A DNA stretch of 64,000 nucleotides from Foetidibacter luteolus (GTDB lineage: Bacteria; Bacteroidota; Bacteroidia; Chitinophagales; Chitinophagaceae). How positions within the stretch are numbered: the stretch's first letter is position 1; every line of letters starts with the position of its first letter. A model generated the notes under the pieces. The model made no database searches and was not told where the DNA came from. It was given only the letters and a program-made list of their open reading frames with translations. Shown piece after piece: positions 51,220-58,367 of the stretch. Position numbers and translations under genes: made by a program. The stretch is taken from positions 62,001-126,000 of the forward strand of contig NZ_VVIP01000052.1 of assembly GCF_009650435.1 (NCBI RefSeq), read 5' to 3'.

Positions 51220-52212
51220 ATGAGTTACAAAATTGGTATAATAGGCTATGGTAAAATGGGCGAAATACGCCGCGAGGCTATCGAAGAAGTGGGCAAGGGA
51301 AAAGTGATCGCCATTTCCGAACCTTATCTTAAAGAAGAAGTACCGGGCATTCCAAATGTTAGTCATGATGAGATCATTAATCATCCTGATATTGATGCCG
51401 TAGTAATTTGCACACCTAACTTTTTAAACAAACCGCTTACCATAAGGGCGCTTAACGCCGGCAAACACGTTTTTTGCGAGAAGCCACCGGCATTTACCGG
51501 TGCAGATGTTGCTGAAATAAGAGCTGCCGAAGTTGCCAGCGGTAAAAAGCTGATGTATGGTTTTAATCACCGTCATCATGATAGCATCATCCGCATGAAA
51601 GAGATGATTGACAGCAACACCTACGGAAAAGTTTTGTGGATGCGTGGCCGTTACGGTAAAAGTGTAACCGCAGATTATTTTAATGAGTGGAGGGCAAAAA
51701 AAGAACTGGCCGGCGGCGGCATCCTGTTAGACCAGGGCATTCACATGCTGGATTTGTTCCTGCACCTTTCCGGGGATTTTGATGTGGTGAAAGCAGAAAT
51801 ATCCAACCTTTACTGGCACATGGATGTTGAAGACAATGCCTTTGTAATATTGAAAGATTCCAAAACAGGTAAAGTTGCATCGCTGCACTCTACCATGAGC
51901 CAGTGGCGCCATTTGTTCTCTCTTGAAATTTTCCTTGAGAAAGGTTATATGGTATTAAACGGTATGATTACTTCATCCATGAGCTATGGCGAAGAAGTGC
52001 TGTCTGTTGCAAAAAACAGGTCAACCGCGCCTGCCGCTACCTGGAAAGACGAGGTAATAACCAAGTACACCAATAACAATAGCTGGCGTTACGAAATGGA
52101 TCATTTCTTCAACTGCATTCAGAACGATACACCGGTAACCATTGGCAATTCTGAAGACGCGTTAAAGCTGATGACCATTATTGACGAAATATACAAGCAA
52201 AAGGATTTCTAA
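51220..52212 (+). CDS. Gfo/Idh/MocA-family oxidoreductase
   Basis: 330 residues. The N-terminal Rossmann motif is GIIGYGKMGEIRREA, with VVICTPNFLNKP and the family EKP motif in FCEKPPAFTG. The second domain has GGGILLDQGIHMLDLFLHLSG, whose D-x-G-x-H-x-x-D is the usual catalytic pattern. It probably oxidises or reduces a hydroxyl of a sugar or cyclitol, or of a nucleotide sugar. It is eight bases downstream of the hydroxyacid dehydrogenase gene; a repeat-filled gap of 316 bases precedes the SIS gene. Confidence 0.85.
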   Translation: MSYKIGIIGYGKMGEIRREAIEEVGKGKVIAISEPYLKEEVPGIPNVSHDEIINHPDIDAVVICTPNFLNKPLTIRALNAGKHVFCEKPPAFTGADVAEIRAAEVASGKKLMYGFNHRHHDSIIRMKEMIDSNTYGKVLWMRGRYGKSVTADYFNEWRAKKELAGGGILLDQGIHMLDLFLHLSGDFDVVKAEISNLYWHMDVEDNAFVILKDSKTGKVASLHSTMSQWRHLFSLEIFLEKGYMVLNGMITSSMSYGEEVLSVAKNRSTAPAATWKDEVITKYTNNNSWRYEMDHFFNCIQNDTPVTIGNSEDALKLMTIIDEIYKQKDF

Positions 52213-52233
52213 TGGTAAACATGCCGGGCGAAA

Positions 52234-52295
52234 TTTTATGAGCCGGGCTGAGTTACAACTATTAGTCTTTCGTTGTGTCACTCACTTGTACGTTC
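52234..52295 (+). repeat. Dispersed repeat family A, 20-mer copy 4 with leader
   Basis: TTTTATGAGCCGGGC (52234-52248), a variable spacer and the exact 20-mer TTGTGTCACTCACTTGTACG (52273-52292). The gap 52213-52528 holds this element, the one at 52390-52470 and nothing else recognised. Confidence 0.8.
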
Positions 52296-52389
52296 TGTTC
52301 TCTACGCAGCAATGTGCAACAGGTTAACAACAGCAAACAGCTCTTTTAAAAATAAGCTTTGCAAGTAATCAACGGGCATCAGCCGCAGC

Positions 52390-52470
52390 CGGAACGATGC
52401 CACCTGTACTGCAGATGAAGTGATTGCGACGCAAGGGACGATGCCACGAAGACCATAGCTGGTATCGTAA
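52390..52470 (-). repeat. TTGCGTCGCAA element, copy 4
   Basis: Palindrome TTGCGACGCAA at 52424-52434, GGAACGATGCC at the left, GGGACGATGCCACGAAGACC at the right and AGCTGGTATCGTA at the end. The doubled GACGATGCCAC / GAACGATGCCAC words suggest internal duplication. Confidence 0.75.
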
Positions 52471-52528
52471 AAAATGCAAACCAAAGTATATAGTATAAAC
52501 CATTTTCATAAACTTTAAAACCAATGTT

Positions 52529-53131
52529 ATGAGAAACGTTGAAAAAGTAGGAGACTACCTGGTAGATTATAAAACACGCCTTACAGCTATTCTTGACCTG
52601 ATTGATCCTGAAGTATTGAAGCAGGTGATAGATGCAATGGTTACCACGTTTAAAAACCGGAAAACTGTGTATGTAATAGGCAATGGCGGCAGCGCTGCAA
52701 CAGCATCGCACATGCAGGCAGACTTTAGCTTCTTTGTACGTTACTTCACAAAGTTCCGCCCCAAAATTTTCGCACTTACCGATAACGGCCCTATTATGAC
52801 TGCTGTTGGTAACGACACATCTTTTGATGATGTTTTTGTTGAGCAAATGCGTGGCCGTTTTGGTGAAGGAGATACACTGATTGCTATTTCCGCAAGCGGT
52901 AACTCGCCCAACCTGGTAAGGGCTACAGAATTTGCCAACAGCCTTGGTGGAACAACCATTGCTTTTGTTGGCTTCCAGGGTGGTAAGTTGAAAGAAACAG
53001 CTAAGATTCCTTTGTATACACCTAATCCTGCAAAAGATTACGGACCAATAGAAGATGTGCACATGATAATAAACCATATCATCGTAAACTATCTTTCTAA
53101 AGACGAAGAATTTTTAGCCATACCAGCATAA
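52529..53131 (+). CDS. SIS-domain sugar isomerase, GmhA-like
   Basis: 200 residues, one SIS domain with an N-terminal helix. VIGNGGSAATASHMQADF corresponds to the phosphate-binding loop of sedoheptulose-7-phosphate isomerase GmhA (GNGGSAADAQHFAAE). AISASGNSPNLVRA matches its second loop, and EDVHMIINHII its end. A phosphoketose/aldose isomerase acting on a seven-carbon (or six-carbon) sugar phosphate is likely. Next to an AroB-like cyclase, a heptulose substrate is a good guess. Ten bases separate it from the SDR gene. Confidence 0.83.
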   Translation: MRNVEKVGDYLVDYKTRLTAILDLIDPEVLKQVIDAMVTTFKNRKTVYVIGNGGSAATASHMQADFSFFVRYFTKFRPKIFALTDNGPIMTAVGNDTSFDDVFVEQMRGRFGEGDTLIAISASGNSPNLVRATEFANSLGGTTIAFVGFQGGKLKETAKIPLYTPNPAKDYGPIEDVHMIINHIIVNYLSKDEEFLAIPA

Positions 53132-53140
53132 TACAGTAAC

Positions 53141-53902
53141 ATGAGCAGTACATCCACGGTAAGTATAGATTTAACCGGCAGAACGGCATTAATTACAGGC
53201 GGCACGAGAGGTATAGGAAAGTCAATAGCAGATAAGCTGGCAGCAGCCGGCGCTACACTTATTCTTACCGGAACCAAAGCCGCCGAAATAGACAGGCTTA
53301 ACAGCGAAAAAACTACCGGGAATATAAGCTATATGCAGGTAGATTTTTCAGACGAAAAATCGGTGGCAGCATTTCTTGAGAAAGTAAGTGCGCTGGAAAA
53401 AATTGATATTCTTATCAACAACGCCGGTGTTAACAGGATAAACCTGAACGTTGATACAACGCTGGAAGATTTTAATTTTCTGAGTGATATTAATGTGAAA
53501 GGGCCATACCTGTTAAGCCGCGAAGTAAGTAAGATTATGAAGAAGCACAGGTATGGCAAAATCATCAACCTTACTTCTATCTGGAGCGCTATTACCAGGC
53601 CAGGCAGGTCAATTTATACCGCCAATAAATGGGCGGTGGCCGGCCTTACCAAAACACTGGCCATAGAGCTGGCGCCGGATAACATACTGGTAAACTCTGT
53701 AGGCCCAGGTTTTACTTTAACTGAGATGACTGCTACTACCAATACCGCGGAGGAAATTCAAAAGCTGTCTGACATGATTCCGATGAAGCGCATGGCGCAG
53801 CCGGAAGAAATAGCTAACCTTGTACTGTTCCTAAGCAGCGATTTAAACACTTACCTAACTGGTCAAAACATCATAATAGACGGAGGCTACACCAATGTAT
53901 AA
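53141..53902 (+). CDS. Short-chain dehydrogenase/reductase
   Basis: 253 residues of classical SDR type: TGGTRGIG binds NAD(P), NNAGVN follows, the catalytic serine is in NLTSIWS and the Tyr-x-x-x-Lys is YTANK. The late GPGFTLTEMT and GQNIIIDGG complete the pattern. It likely reduces or oxidises a keto group of the sugar or cyclitol intermediate. It overlaps the AroB-like gene by eight bases, so the two are translated together and probably act on consecutive steps. Confidence 0.87.
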   Translation: MSSTSTVSIDLTGRTALITGGTRGIGKSIADKLAAAGATLILTGTKAAEIDRLNSEKTTGNISYMQVDFSDEKSVAAFLEKVSALEKIDILINNAGVNRINLNVDTTLEDFNFLSDINVKGPYLLSREVSKIMKKHRYGKIINLTSIWSAITRPGRSIYTANKWAVAGLTKTLAIELAPDNILVNSVGPGFTLTEMTATTNTAEEIQKLSDMIPMKRMAQPEEIANLVLFLSSDLNTYLTGQNIIIDGGYTNV

Positions 53903-54959
53903 CTTTACAGTAAAATCCATTATTCACGATTATGAAGTGAATTTTATTGAGGATACCAAAGCCGTACTGGAACAGGAAATAAAAGAAGGCGATTTTATTA
54001 TCATAGATAATAAAATAAAGGAGTTGTATAAAGATGAGTTAGGAGAAATACTCGCAGCCAATAAGTTTATTGGTATAGATGCTACAGAACCTCAAAAAAG
54101 CTACCAGGGAGCAGAACCTGTACTAAAGCATTTGATTGAAAACGGCTTTAGAAAAAACCACCGCCTTATTGCTATTGGCGGGGGAATAACGCAGGATATT
54201 ACTGCTTTCATGTCATCTATTCTTTATCGCGGTGTTGACTGGATGTTCTTTCCTACGTCGTTGCTTGCGCAGGGCGATAGCTGCATAGGCAGTAAAACCT
54301 CCATTAACTTCGGAGACTTTAAAAACCTGGTGGGCGGCTTTTATCCTCCTAACAAGATTTTCATCAATCCAAAGTTTCTTGATACGCTTTCTGAGCAGGA
54401 AATGAAATCCGGGCTTGGCGAAATGTTGCACTATTTTATCGTATCAAGTGAAGAAGATTTCAGAAGGTTTAAGAACGATTATCCACAGGCGCTTACAGAT
54501 AAAAAAGTACTTGCAGGTATTATTGCCAGAAGCCTTGAAATAAAGAAAAGTTATATTGAGAGGGATGAATTTGACCAAAATATACGGCAGGTGTTTAACT
54601 ACGGCCATACCTTCGGTCATGCCATCGAATCGCTTACTAACTACCGCATACCGCATGGTATTGCAGTAAGCTATGGTATGGATATGTCGAACTTTGTGTC
54701 TGTTAAGCTGGGTTATATTCCAGACAGCCTGCGCAGGGATGTACGTGAACTTGTTGAAAAAATCTGGTCTGGTACACAGATAACGGATATATCGCTGGAT
54801 AAGTTTACTTCTGCACTTAGCAAGGATAAGAAAAACATAGGCAAACAACTGGGGCTTATTTTAAACAAAGGCTACGGTAAAATATTTAAAGACTTAAGGC
54901 CTATGGATGATGAGTTTATAGGATGGTTGAAAGAGTATTTTGCCAACGAATTAAATTAA
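53895..54959 (+). CDS. 3-dehydroquinate-synthase-like sugar phosphate cyclase (AroB-like)
   Basis: 354 residues. NAD motif GGGITQDITAF, then FPTSLLAQGDSCIGSKT with the Asp and Lys of the family, GDFKNLVGGFYPP, and the metal-binding part LGEMLHYF (Glu) plus NYGHTFGHAIE (two His). The RQVFN segment keeps the Arg and Asn of DHQ synthase. The Lys of the DHQS motif AEVIKYG is His here (GEMLHYF), and the loop after GGG is divergent, so a different substrate is likely. Related cyclases turn sedoheptulose-7-phosphate into valiolone-type C7 cyclitols or glucose-6-phosphate into 2-deoxy-scyllo-inosose. The gene overlaps the SDR gene. Confidence 0.82.
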   Translation: MYNFTVKSIIHDYEVNFIEDTKAVLEQEIKEGDFIIIDNKIKELYKDELGEILAANKFIGIDATEPQKSYQGAEPVLKHLIENGFRKNHRLIAIGGGITQDITAFMSSILYRGVDWMFFPTSLLAQGDSCIGSKTSINFGDFKNLVGGFYPPNKIFINPKFLDTLSEQEMKSGLGEMLHYFIVSSEEDFRRFKNDYPQALTDKKVLAGIIARSLEIKKSYIERDEFDQNIRQVFNYGHTFGHAIESLTNYRIPHGIAVSYGMDMSNFVSVKLGYIPDSLRRDVRELVEKIWSGTQITDISLDKFTSALSKDKKNIGKQLGLILNKGYGKIFKDLRPMDDEFIGWLKEYFANELN

Positions 54960-54968
54960 GCAGGCAAT

Positions 54969-55421
54969 ATGATACTGGACAGTTTAAAAAATATAGACGT
55001 TTATAAAGGGGTTTCTCCTGATATTTATGCGGGTTTGCAGTTTTTGCAGGCGGCAACACCCGATATTGAATTAGGTGAATACCCGATAAATGAAAACGTG
55101 AAAGCTATTGTTAGTGAATACGAAACAATAGAATGTTTTGAAAGGGGTTACGAAGCTCACCTGCATGTAATAGACATTCAGTACCCCGTAATAGGGCAGG
55201 AGCGTGTTAAATGGTCGCCCATAGAAGGGATGAACATAAATATACCTTACGATGAAAAGAAAGACAGGACATTTTATAAAGACCCTTTGCCAGAGGGCAC
55301 ACATGTAGACATTGGAAAAGGTATATTCGCCATTATGTTTCCGCAGGATGGCCATAGCCCTCAGCATTACATCAGCAAACCGGAACGTATTAAAAAAATA
55401 ACCATAAAAGTATCCATCTAA
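54969..55421 (+). CDS. YhcH/YjgK/YiaL-family protein, copy 1
   Basis: 150 residues, a single cupin-like domain (DUF386): GYEAHLHVIDIQYPVIG, the charged DEKKDRTFY and GIFAIMFPQDGHSPQHY, where the conserved His and acid residues would hold a metal. In E. coli yhcH belongs to the sialic acid regulon, and relatives (EbgC, TabA) act on sugars or in biofilm. A mutarotase or isomerase of an anionic sugar is the general expectation. It overlaps the NeuA-like gene by one base, giving tight coupling with CMP activation. Confidence 0.83.
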   Translation: MILDSLKNIDVYKGVSPDIYAGLQFLQAATPDIELGEYPINENVKAIVSEYETIECFERGYEAHLHVIDIQYPVIGQERVKWSPIEGMNINIPYDEKKDRTFYKDPLPEGTHVDIGKGIFAIMFPQDGHSPQHYISKPERIKKITIKVSI

Positions 55422-56104
55422 TGAGCACTATACCCGGCATAAAGGCATTGGTACCCATGAAAGGGCATTCTGAAAGGGTGCCGCATAAAAATATCCGCCC
55501 GTTATCGGGCAAACCCTGTTTCCATTGGGTAATGGAAGCATTAAGCAAGAGTAAGTATATTGATGAAATTGTGGTGAATACAGACTCGCCTGAAATTGCA
55601 AAGAGCGCTACTGATAATTTTGATAAAATTACTATACTGGAACGGCCGGAGTTTTTGCTGGGCGATATGGTAAGCATACAGCCATTGATTGAATACGACC
55701 TTTCGCAAACCAACGGTGAGTTTTACCTGCAAACACATAGTACTAACCCGTTATTAACAACGGAAACCGTGGACAATGCCATTGAGGCTTTTTTTGCACA
55801 GCAGGAGCATGATGCTTTGTTCTCTGTAACAGAGGTAAAGCAACGTTATTACTGGCCTGATGGGCGTGGTGTAAACCATGACCCTAACGTGTTGATAAGA
55901 ACACAGGATCTGGAGCCGATCTTCCACGAGAATTCATGTTTCTACATTTTTTCAAGGGAAACCAATTATAAAACAAAAAGCAGGCTGGGTTCCAATGCAA
56001 TGATGTTTCCTATAGACAGGCTTGAGGCGGCTGATATTGATGATATGGAGGATTTTTATTGGGCTGAATTTTTAATGGAAAGAAGGCTGGCAAATAAATT
56101 ATAA
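55421..56104 (+). CDS. CMP-sugar-acid cytidylyltransferase, NeuA-like
   Basis: 227 residues. The nucleotide loop is ALVPMKGHSERVPHKNIR, a variant of the NeuA/KdsB motif (PARxGSKxxPxKN), followed by LSGKPCFHWVMEA and VNTDSPEIAK. The expected acceptor elements YLQTHSTNPLL, DALFSVTEV and NSCFYIFSRE follow. It couples CTP to a 2-keto-3-deoxy sugar acid such as a nonulosonate or related acid. No NeuB, KdsA or nonulosonate synthase lies in the window; the HpcH-type aldolase gene 30 bases downstream is a candidate replacement. Confidence 0.85.
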   Translation: MSTIPGIKALVPMKGHSERVPHKNIRPLSGKPCFHWVMEALSKSKYIDEIVVNTDSPEIAKSATDNFDKITILERPEFLLGDMVSIQPLIEYDLSQTNGEFYLQTHSTNPLLTTETVDNAIEAFFAQQEHDALFSVTEVKQRYYWPDGRGVNHDPNVLIRTQDLEPIFHENSCFYIFSRETNYKTKSRLGSNAMMFPIDRLEAADIDDMEDFYWAEFLMERRLANKL

Positions 56105-56133
56105 ACCTTTCGCTTAGAAAGCAACTGATTGTA

Positions 56134-56901
56134 ATGAAAAATAATACGCTTAAGCAGAAGCTGAAGAACAGGGAAAATACAACAGGATCATGGATTACCA
56201 TTGGCCACCAGGCAATTATTGATATAATGGCTGAGGCTGGTTTTGAATGGCTTACAATAGATATAGAGCACACACCCATTGATTATAATGAAATACAGGT
56301 ATTAATAGGCTTTATACAGTCCAGGGGCATGGCAGCGTTGGTACGTGTTAGCAAGAATGAAGAAGTGGTAATTAAGCGTGTACTGGATGCTGGTGCTGAT
56401 GGCGTTATTGTACCTATGGTATGTTCCGCAGAAGATGCAAAACAAGCCGTTGAGTATGCAAAATACCCGCCAATTGGTAAGAGGGGTGTTGGATTAAACC
56501 GGGCACAGCGGTATGGTTTTGGCTTTGAGCAGTACAAGGAATGGGTAAAAGAAAACCTGGTGGTTATAGCCCAGATTGAGCACATTAAAGGTGTAGAGAA
56601 TATTCAGGAAATCATTGCCACAGAAGGGATTGATGGTATTATCATCGGGCCTTATGATTTATCTGGATCTTTAGGTATACCCGGTCAGTACAATGAGCCT
56701 GTGGTGGTGGAAGCTTTACAAAGAGTGGAAAAAGCATGCCTTGAGAACAAGTTCTCCATGGGCTACCATGTAATAGAGCCTGATGCGGATTTGGTAAAAC
56801 AAAAAAACGAAGCAGGATATAACTTTATCGCTTTTAGCACAGATTTCCTGTTTATGGGAAAGAAGGCTGCTTATGAAATGGGCAGGTATAAAACTGCTTG
56901 A
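56134..56901 (+). CDS. HpcH/HpaI-family class II aldolase
   Basis: 255 residues, a TIM barrel. Characteristic residues: WLTIDIEHTPID (Glu-His base), ALVRVSK (Arg), GADGVIVPMVCSAEDAK, GKRGVGLNRAQRYG, IAQIEHIKGVENI (metal Glu) and IIIGPYDLSGSLG (metal Asp). The family splits or joins pyruvate and an aldehyde to give a 4-hydroxy-2-keto acid. In a cluster with a CMP-sugar-acid transferase and no PEP-dependent synthase, making the 2-keto-3-deoxy sugar acid by pyruvate aldol addition is an attractive idea. Degradative use is the known role elsewhere. Confidence 0.87.
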   Translation: MKNNTLKQKLKNRENTTGSWITIGHQAIIDIMAEAGFEWLTIDIEHTPIDYNEIQVLIGFIQSRGMAALVRVSKNEEVVIKRVLDAGADGVIVPMVCSAEDAKQAVEYAKYPPIGKRGVGLNRAQRYGFGFEQYKEWVKENLVVIAQIEHIKGVENIQEIIATEGIDGIIIGPYDLSGSLGIPGQYNEPVVVEALQRVEKACLENKFSMGYHVIEPDADLVKQKNEAGYNFIAFSTDFLFMGKKAAYEMGRYKTA

Positions 56902-57091
56902 AAATAATTGAAGGAAAAACATTTTCGAAAGTTTATTTGAGATTTAGCGCCTCGTTTTGGCTGAAACAATTTTTTGCGACAGCCACTTTATTAGTTCGTA
57001 TATCTATGTGTGAGTTCATTAGCTGAAAATGCAAACGAAATCCTTAAAAAACTGACAATAAACCGAATTCCTAAAAAAACTAGTTTGACCA

Positions 57092-57832
57092 ATGAGCTAT
57101 TCAAATTGGGAGAATGATCTATTAACAGCAGTAAATGCTGCAAAAGAAGCCGGAAAGATACTGTTGGCCGGCAAAAATGAAGTGACTGTAAACAGTAGCA
57201 TTAATAAGGACATTAAGCTGGAAGCGGATATTATATCTGAAAAGCTGATAATAGACTTGTTAAGCATTGGTACTGACTATTATATCATCAGCGAAGAGCA
57301 AGGGGTAGTAAAGCAAGCAAAGGAAGGGTACTGCTGGATAGTTGACCCGCTGGACGGAAGCTTAAATTATTCGCGGGGTATAGAAATAAATGCTGTATCC
57401 ATAGGGTTGTGGAATGGAAATGAGCCGGTGCTGGGGGTTATTTACGACTTTTTGCACGATAAACTTTACAAGGGGGTAGTGGGTATTGGGGCCTGGTGTA
57501 ACGATGAGCCGATTAGCGTAAGTAAAAAAACTATGGTTGAAGATAGTATTATCGCAACAGGCTTTTCTGTTTATTCTGATTATGACCAACAGACGCTTGA
57601 GAGTTTCATCAGGCGGATTCAAGGATATAAAAAAGTAAGGCTTTTTGGCTCCGCGGCAGTTAGCCTGATCTATGTTGCAAAAGGCAGTATAGAAGCATAC
57701 CAGGAAGATAATATTGCAATATGGGATGTTGCCGCCGGGCTGGCTATCATACTTGCTGCCGGGGGCAAAGTGGATATTAAAGAGGGTAAAGGTTCTCACT
57801 ACCTGAACGTTTATGCCTCTAACGGACAATAA
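57092..57832 (+). CDS. Inositol-monophosphatase-family sugar phosphatase
   Basis: 246 residues. Metal motifs: ISEEQG (Glu), VDPLDGSLNY (the IMPase signature) and IWDVAAGLAIILAAGG. The middle is shorter than in CysQ, and the loop SRGIEINAVSIGLW is that of sugar or inositol phosphatases. It could dephosphorylate a sugar or cyclitol phosphate before or after activation, or be a CysQ-like nucleotidase disposing of the PAP formed from PAPS; the latter would link it to the cysCDN genes. The second YhcH gene follows after 12 bases. Confidence 0.83.
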   Translation: MSYSNWENDLLTAVNAAKEAGKILLAGKNEVTVNSSINKDIKLEADIISEKLIIDLLSIGTDYYIISEEQGVVKQAKEGYCWIVDPLDGSLNYSRGIEINAVSIGLWNGNEPVLGVIYDFLHDKLYKGVVGIGAWCNDEPISVSKKTMVEDSIIATGFSVYSDYDQQTLESFIRRIQGYKKVRLFGSAAVSLIYVAKGSIEAYQEDNIAIWDVAAGLAIILAAGGKVDIKEGKGSHYLNVYASNGQ

Positions 57833-57844
57833 TAAAAGAAAAAT

Positions 57845-58294
57845 ATGATTATAGATTCTCTATCCAACATCGAGTTTTATAAATCCATCAACAGGGATAT
57901 TTACGAGGGGTTAGTTTTTATAAAGAATGCATCTCCAGACATTGAGTTAGGGAGCTATCCTTTAACCGAAACAGCCAAAGCACTGGTAATGGAATACGAA
58001 ACAAAACCAGAGAATGATTTTGGTTACGAGGCTCATAAGCATGTTATTGATGTGCAGTATTGCATTAAAGGCACGGAGTTAATACCCTGGAGTAATCTGA
58101 AAAGGTTAAAAGCCTACACTGAATACAGTGAGGAAAAAGACGTAACATTTTATGAGAAGAAAGAAGAGCAAGGCAGGGTGATAATTGGCAATGATATTTT
58201 TGCCGTGTTCTACCCTGAAGATGCACATGCGCCTGTGTATGCGAATGGAGAACCCGGGTACATAAAGAAAATTGTAATTAAGGTTAGCGTATAA
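57845..58294 (+). CDS. YhcH/YjgK/YiaL-family protein, copy 2
   Basis: 149 residues, same family and length as the copy at 54969-55421 and clearly similar through MIxDSLxNI, the GYEAHxHVIDxQY motif, the charged EEKDVTFY and FAVFYPEDAHAPVY. The two differ enough to be old duplicates, perhaps acting on different anomers or different intermediates. Two copies in one cluster is notable. It lies between the IMPase gene and the flippase gene, and no gap exceeds 75 bases. Confidence 0.83.
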   Translation: MIIDSLSNIEFYKSINRDIYEGLVFIKNASPDIELGSYPLTETAKALVMEYETKPENDFGYEAHKHVIDVQYCIKGTELIPWSNLKRLKAYTEYSEEKDVTFYEKKEEQGRVIIGNDIFAVFYPEDAHAPVYANGEPGYIKKIVIKVSV

Positions 58295-58367
58295 GCGATG
58301 CTTATTTTGCAGCGCTAAAGGCCAAATAACAGGTTGTATAATCCTTTTCTGTGAAAAACATTAAGAG

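Noticed and set aside
52379-53077. A 232-codon minus-strand open frame across the SIS gene
   Set aside because: It overlaps the SIS gene completely, starts inside it and runs into a dispersed repeat. No domain is recognisable.
53895-54959. Housekeeping aroB
   Set aside because: The active-site motif GEMLHYF deviates from AEVIKYG and the gene is locked into the sugar operon by an 8-base overlap with the SDR gene.
55421-56104. Classical sialic acid or legionaminic acid pathway
   Set aside because: NeuB-type synthase, NeuC-type epimerase and PglD/C-like genes are not found; only NeuA-like and YhcH genes point that way.
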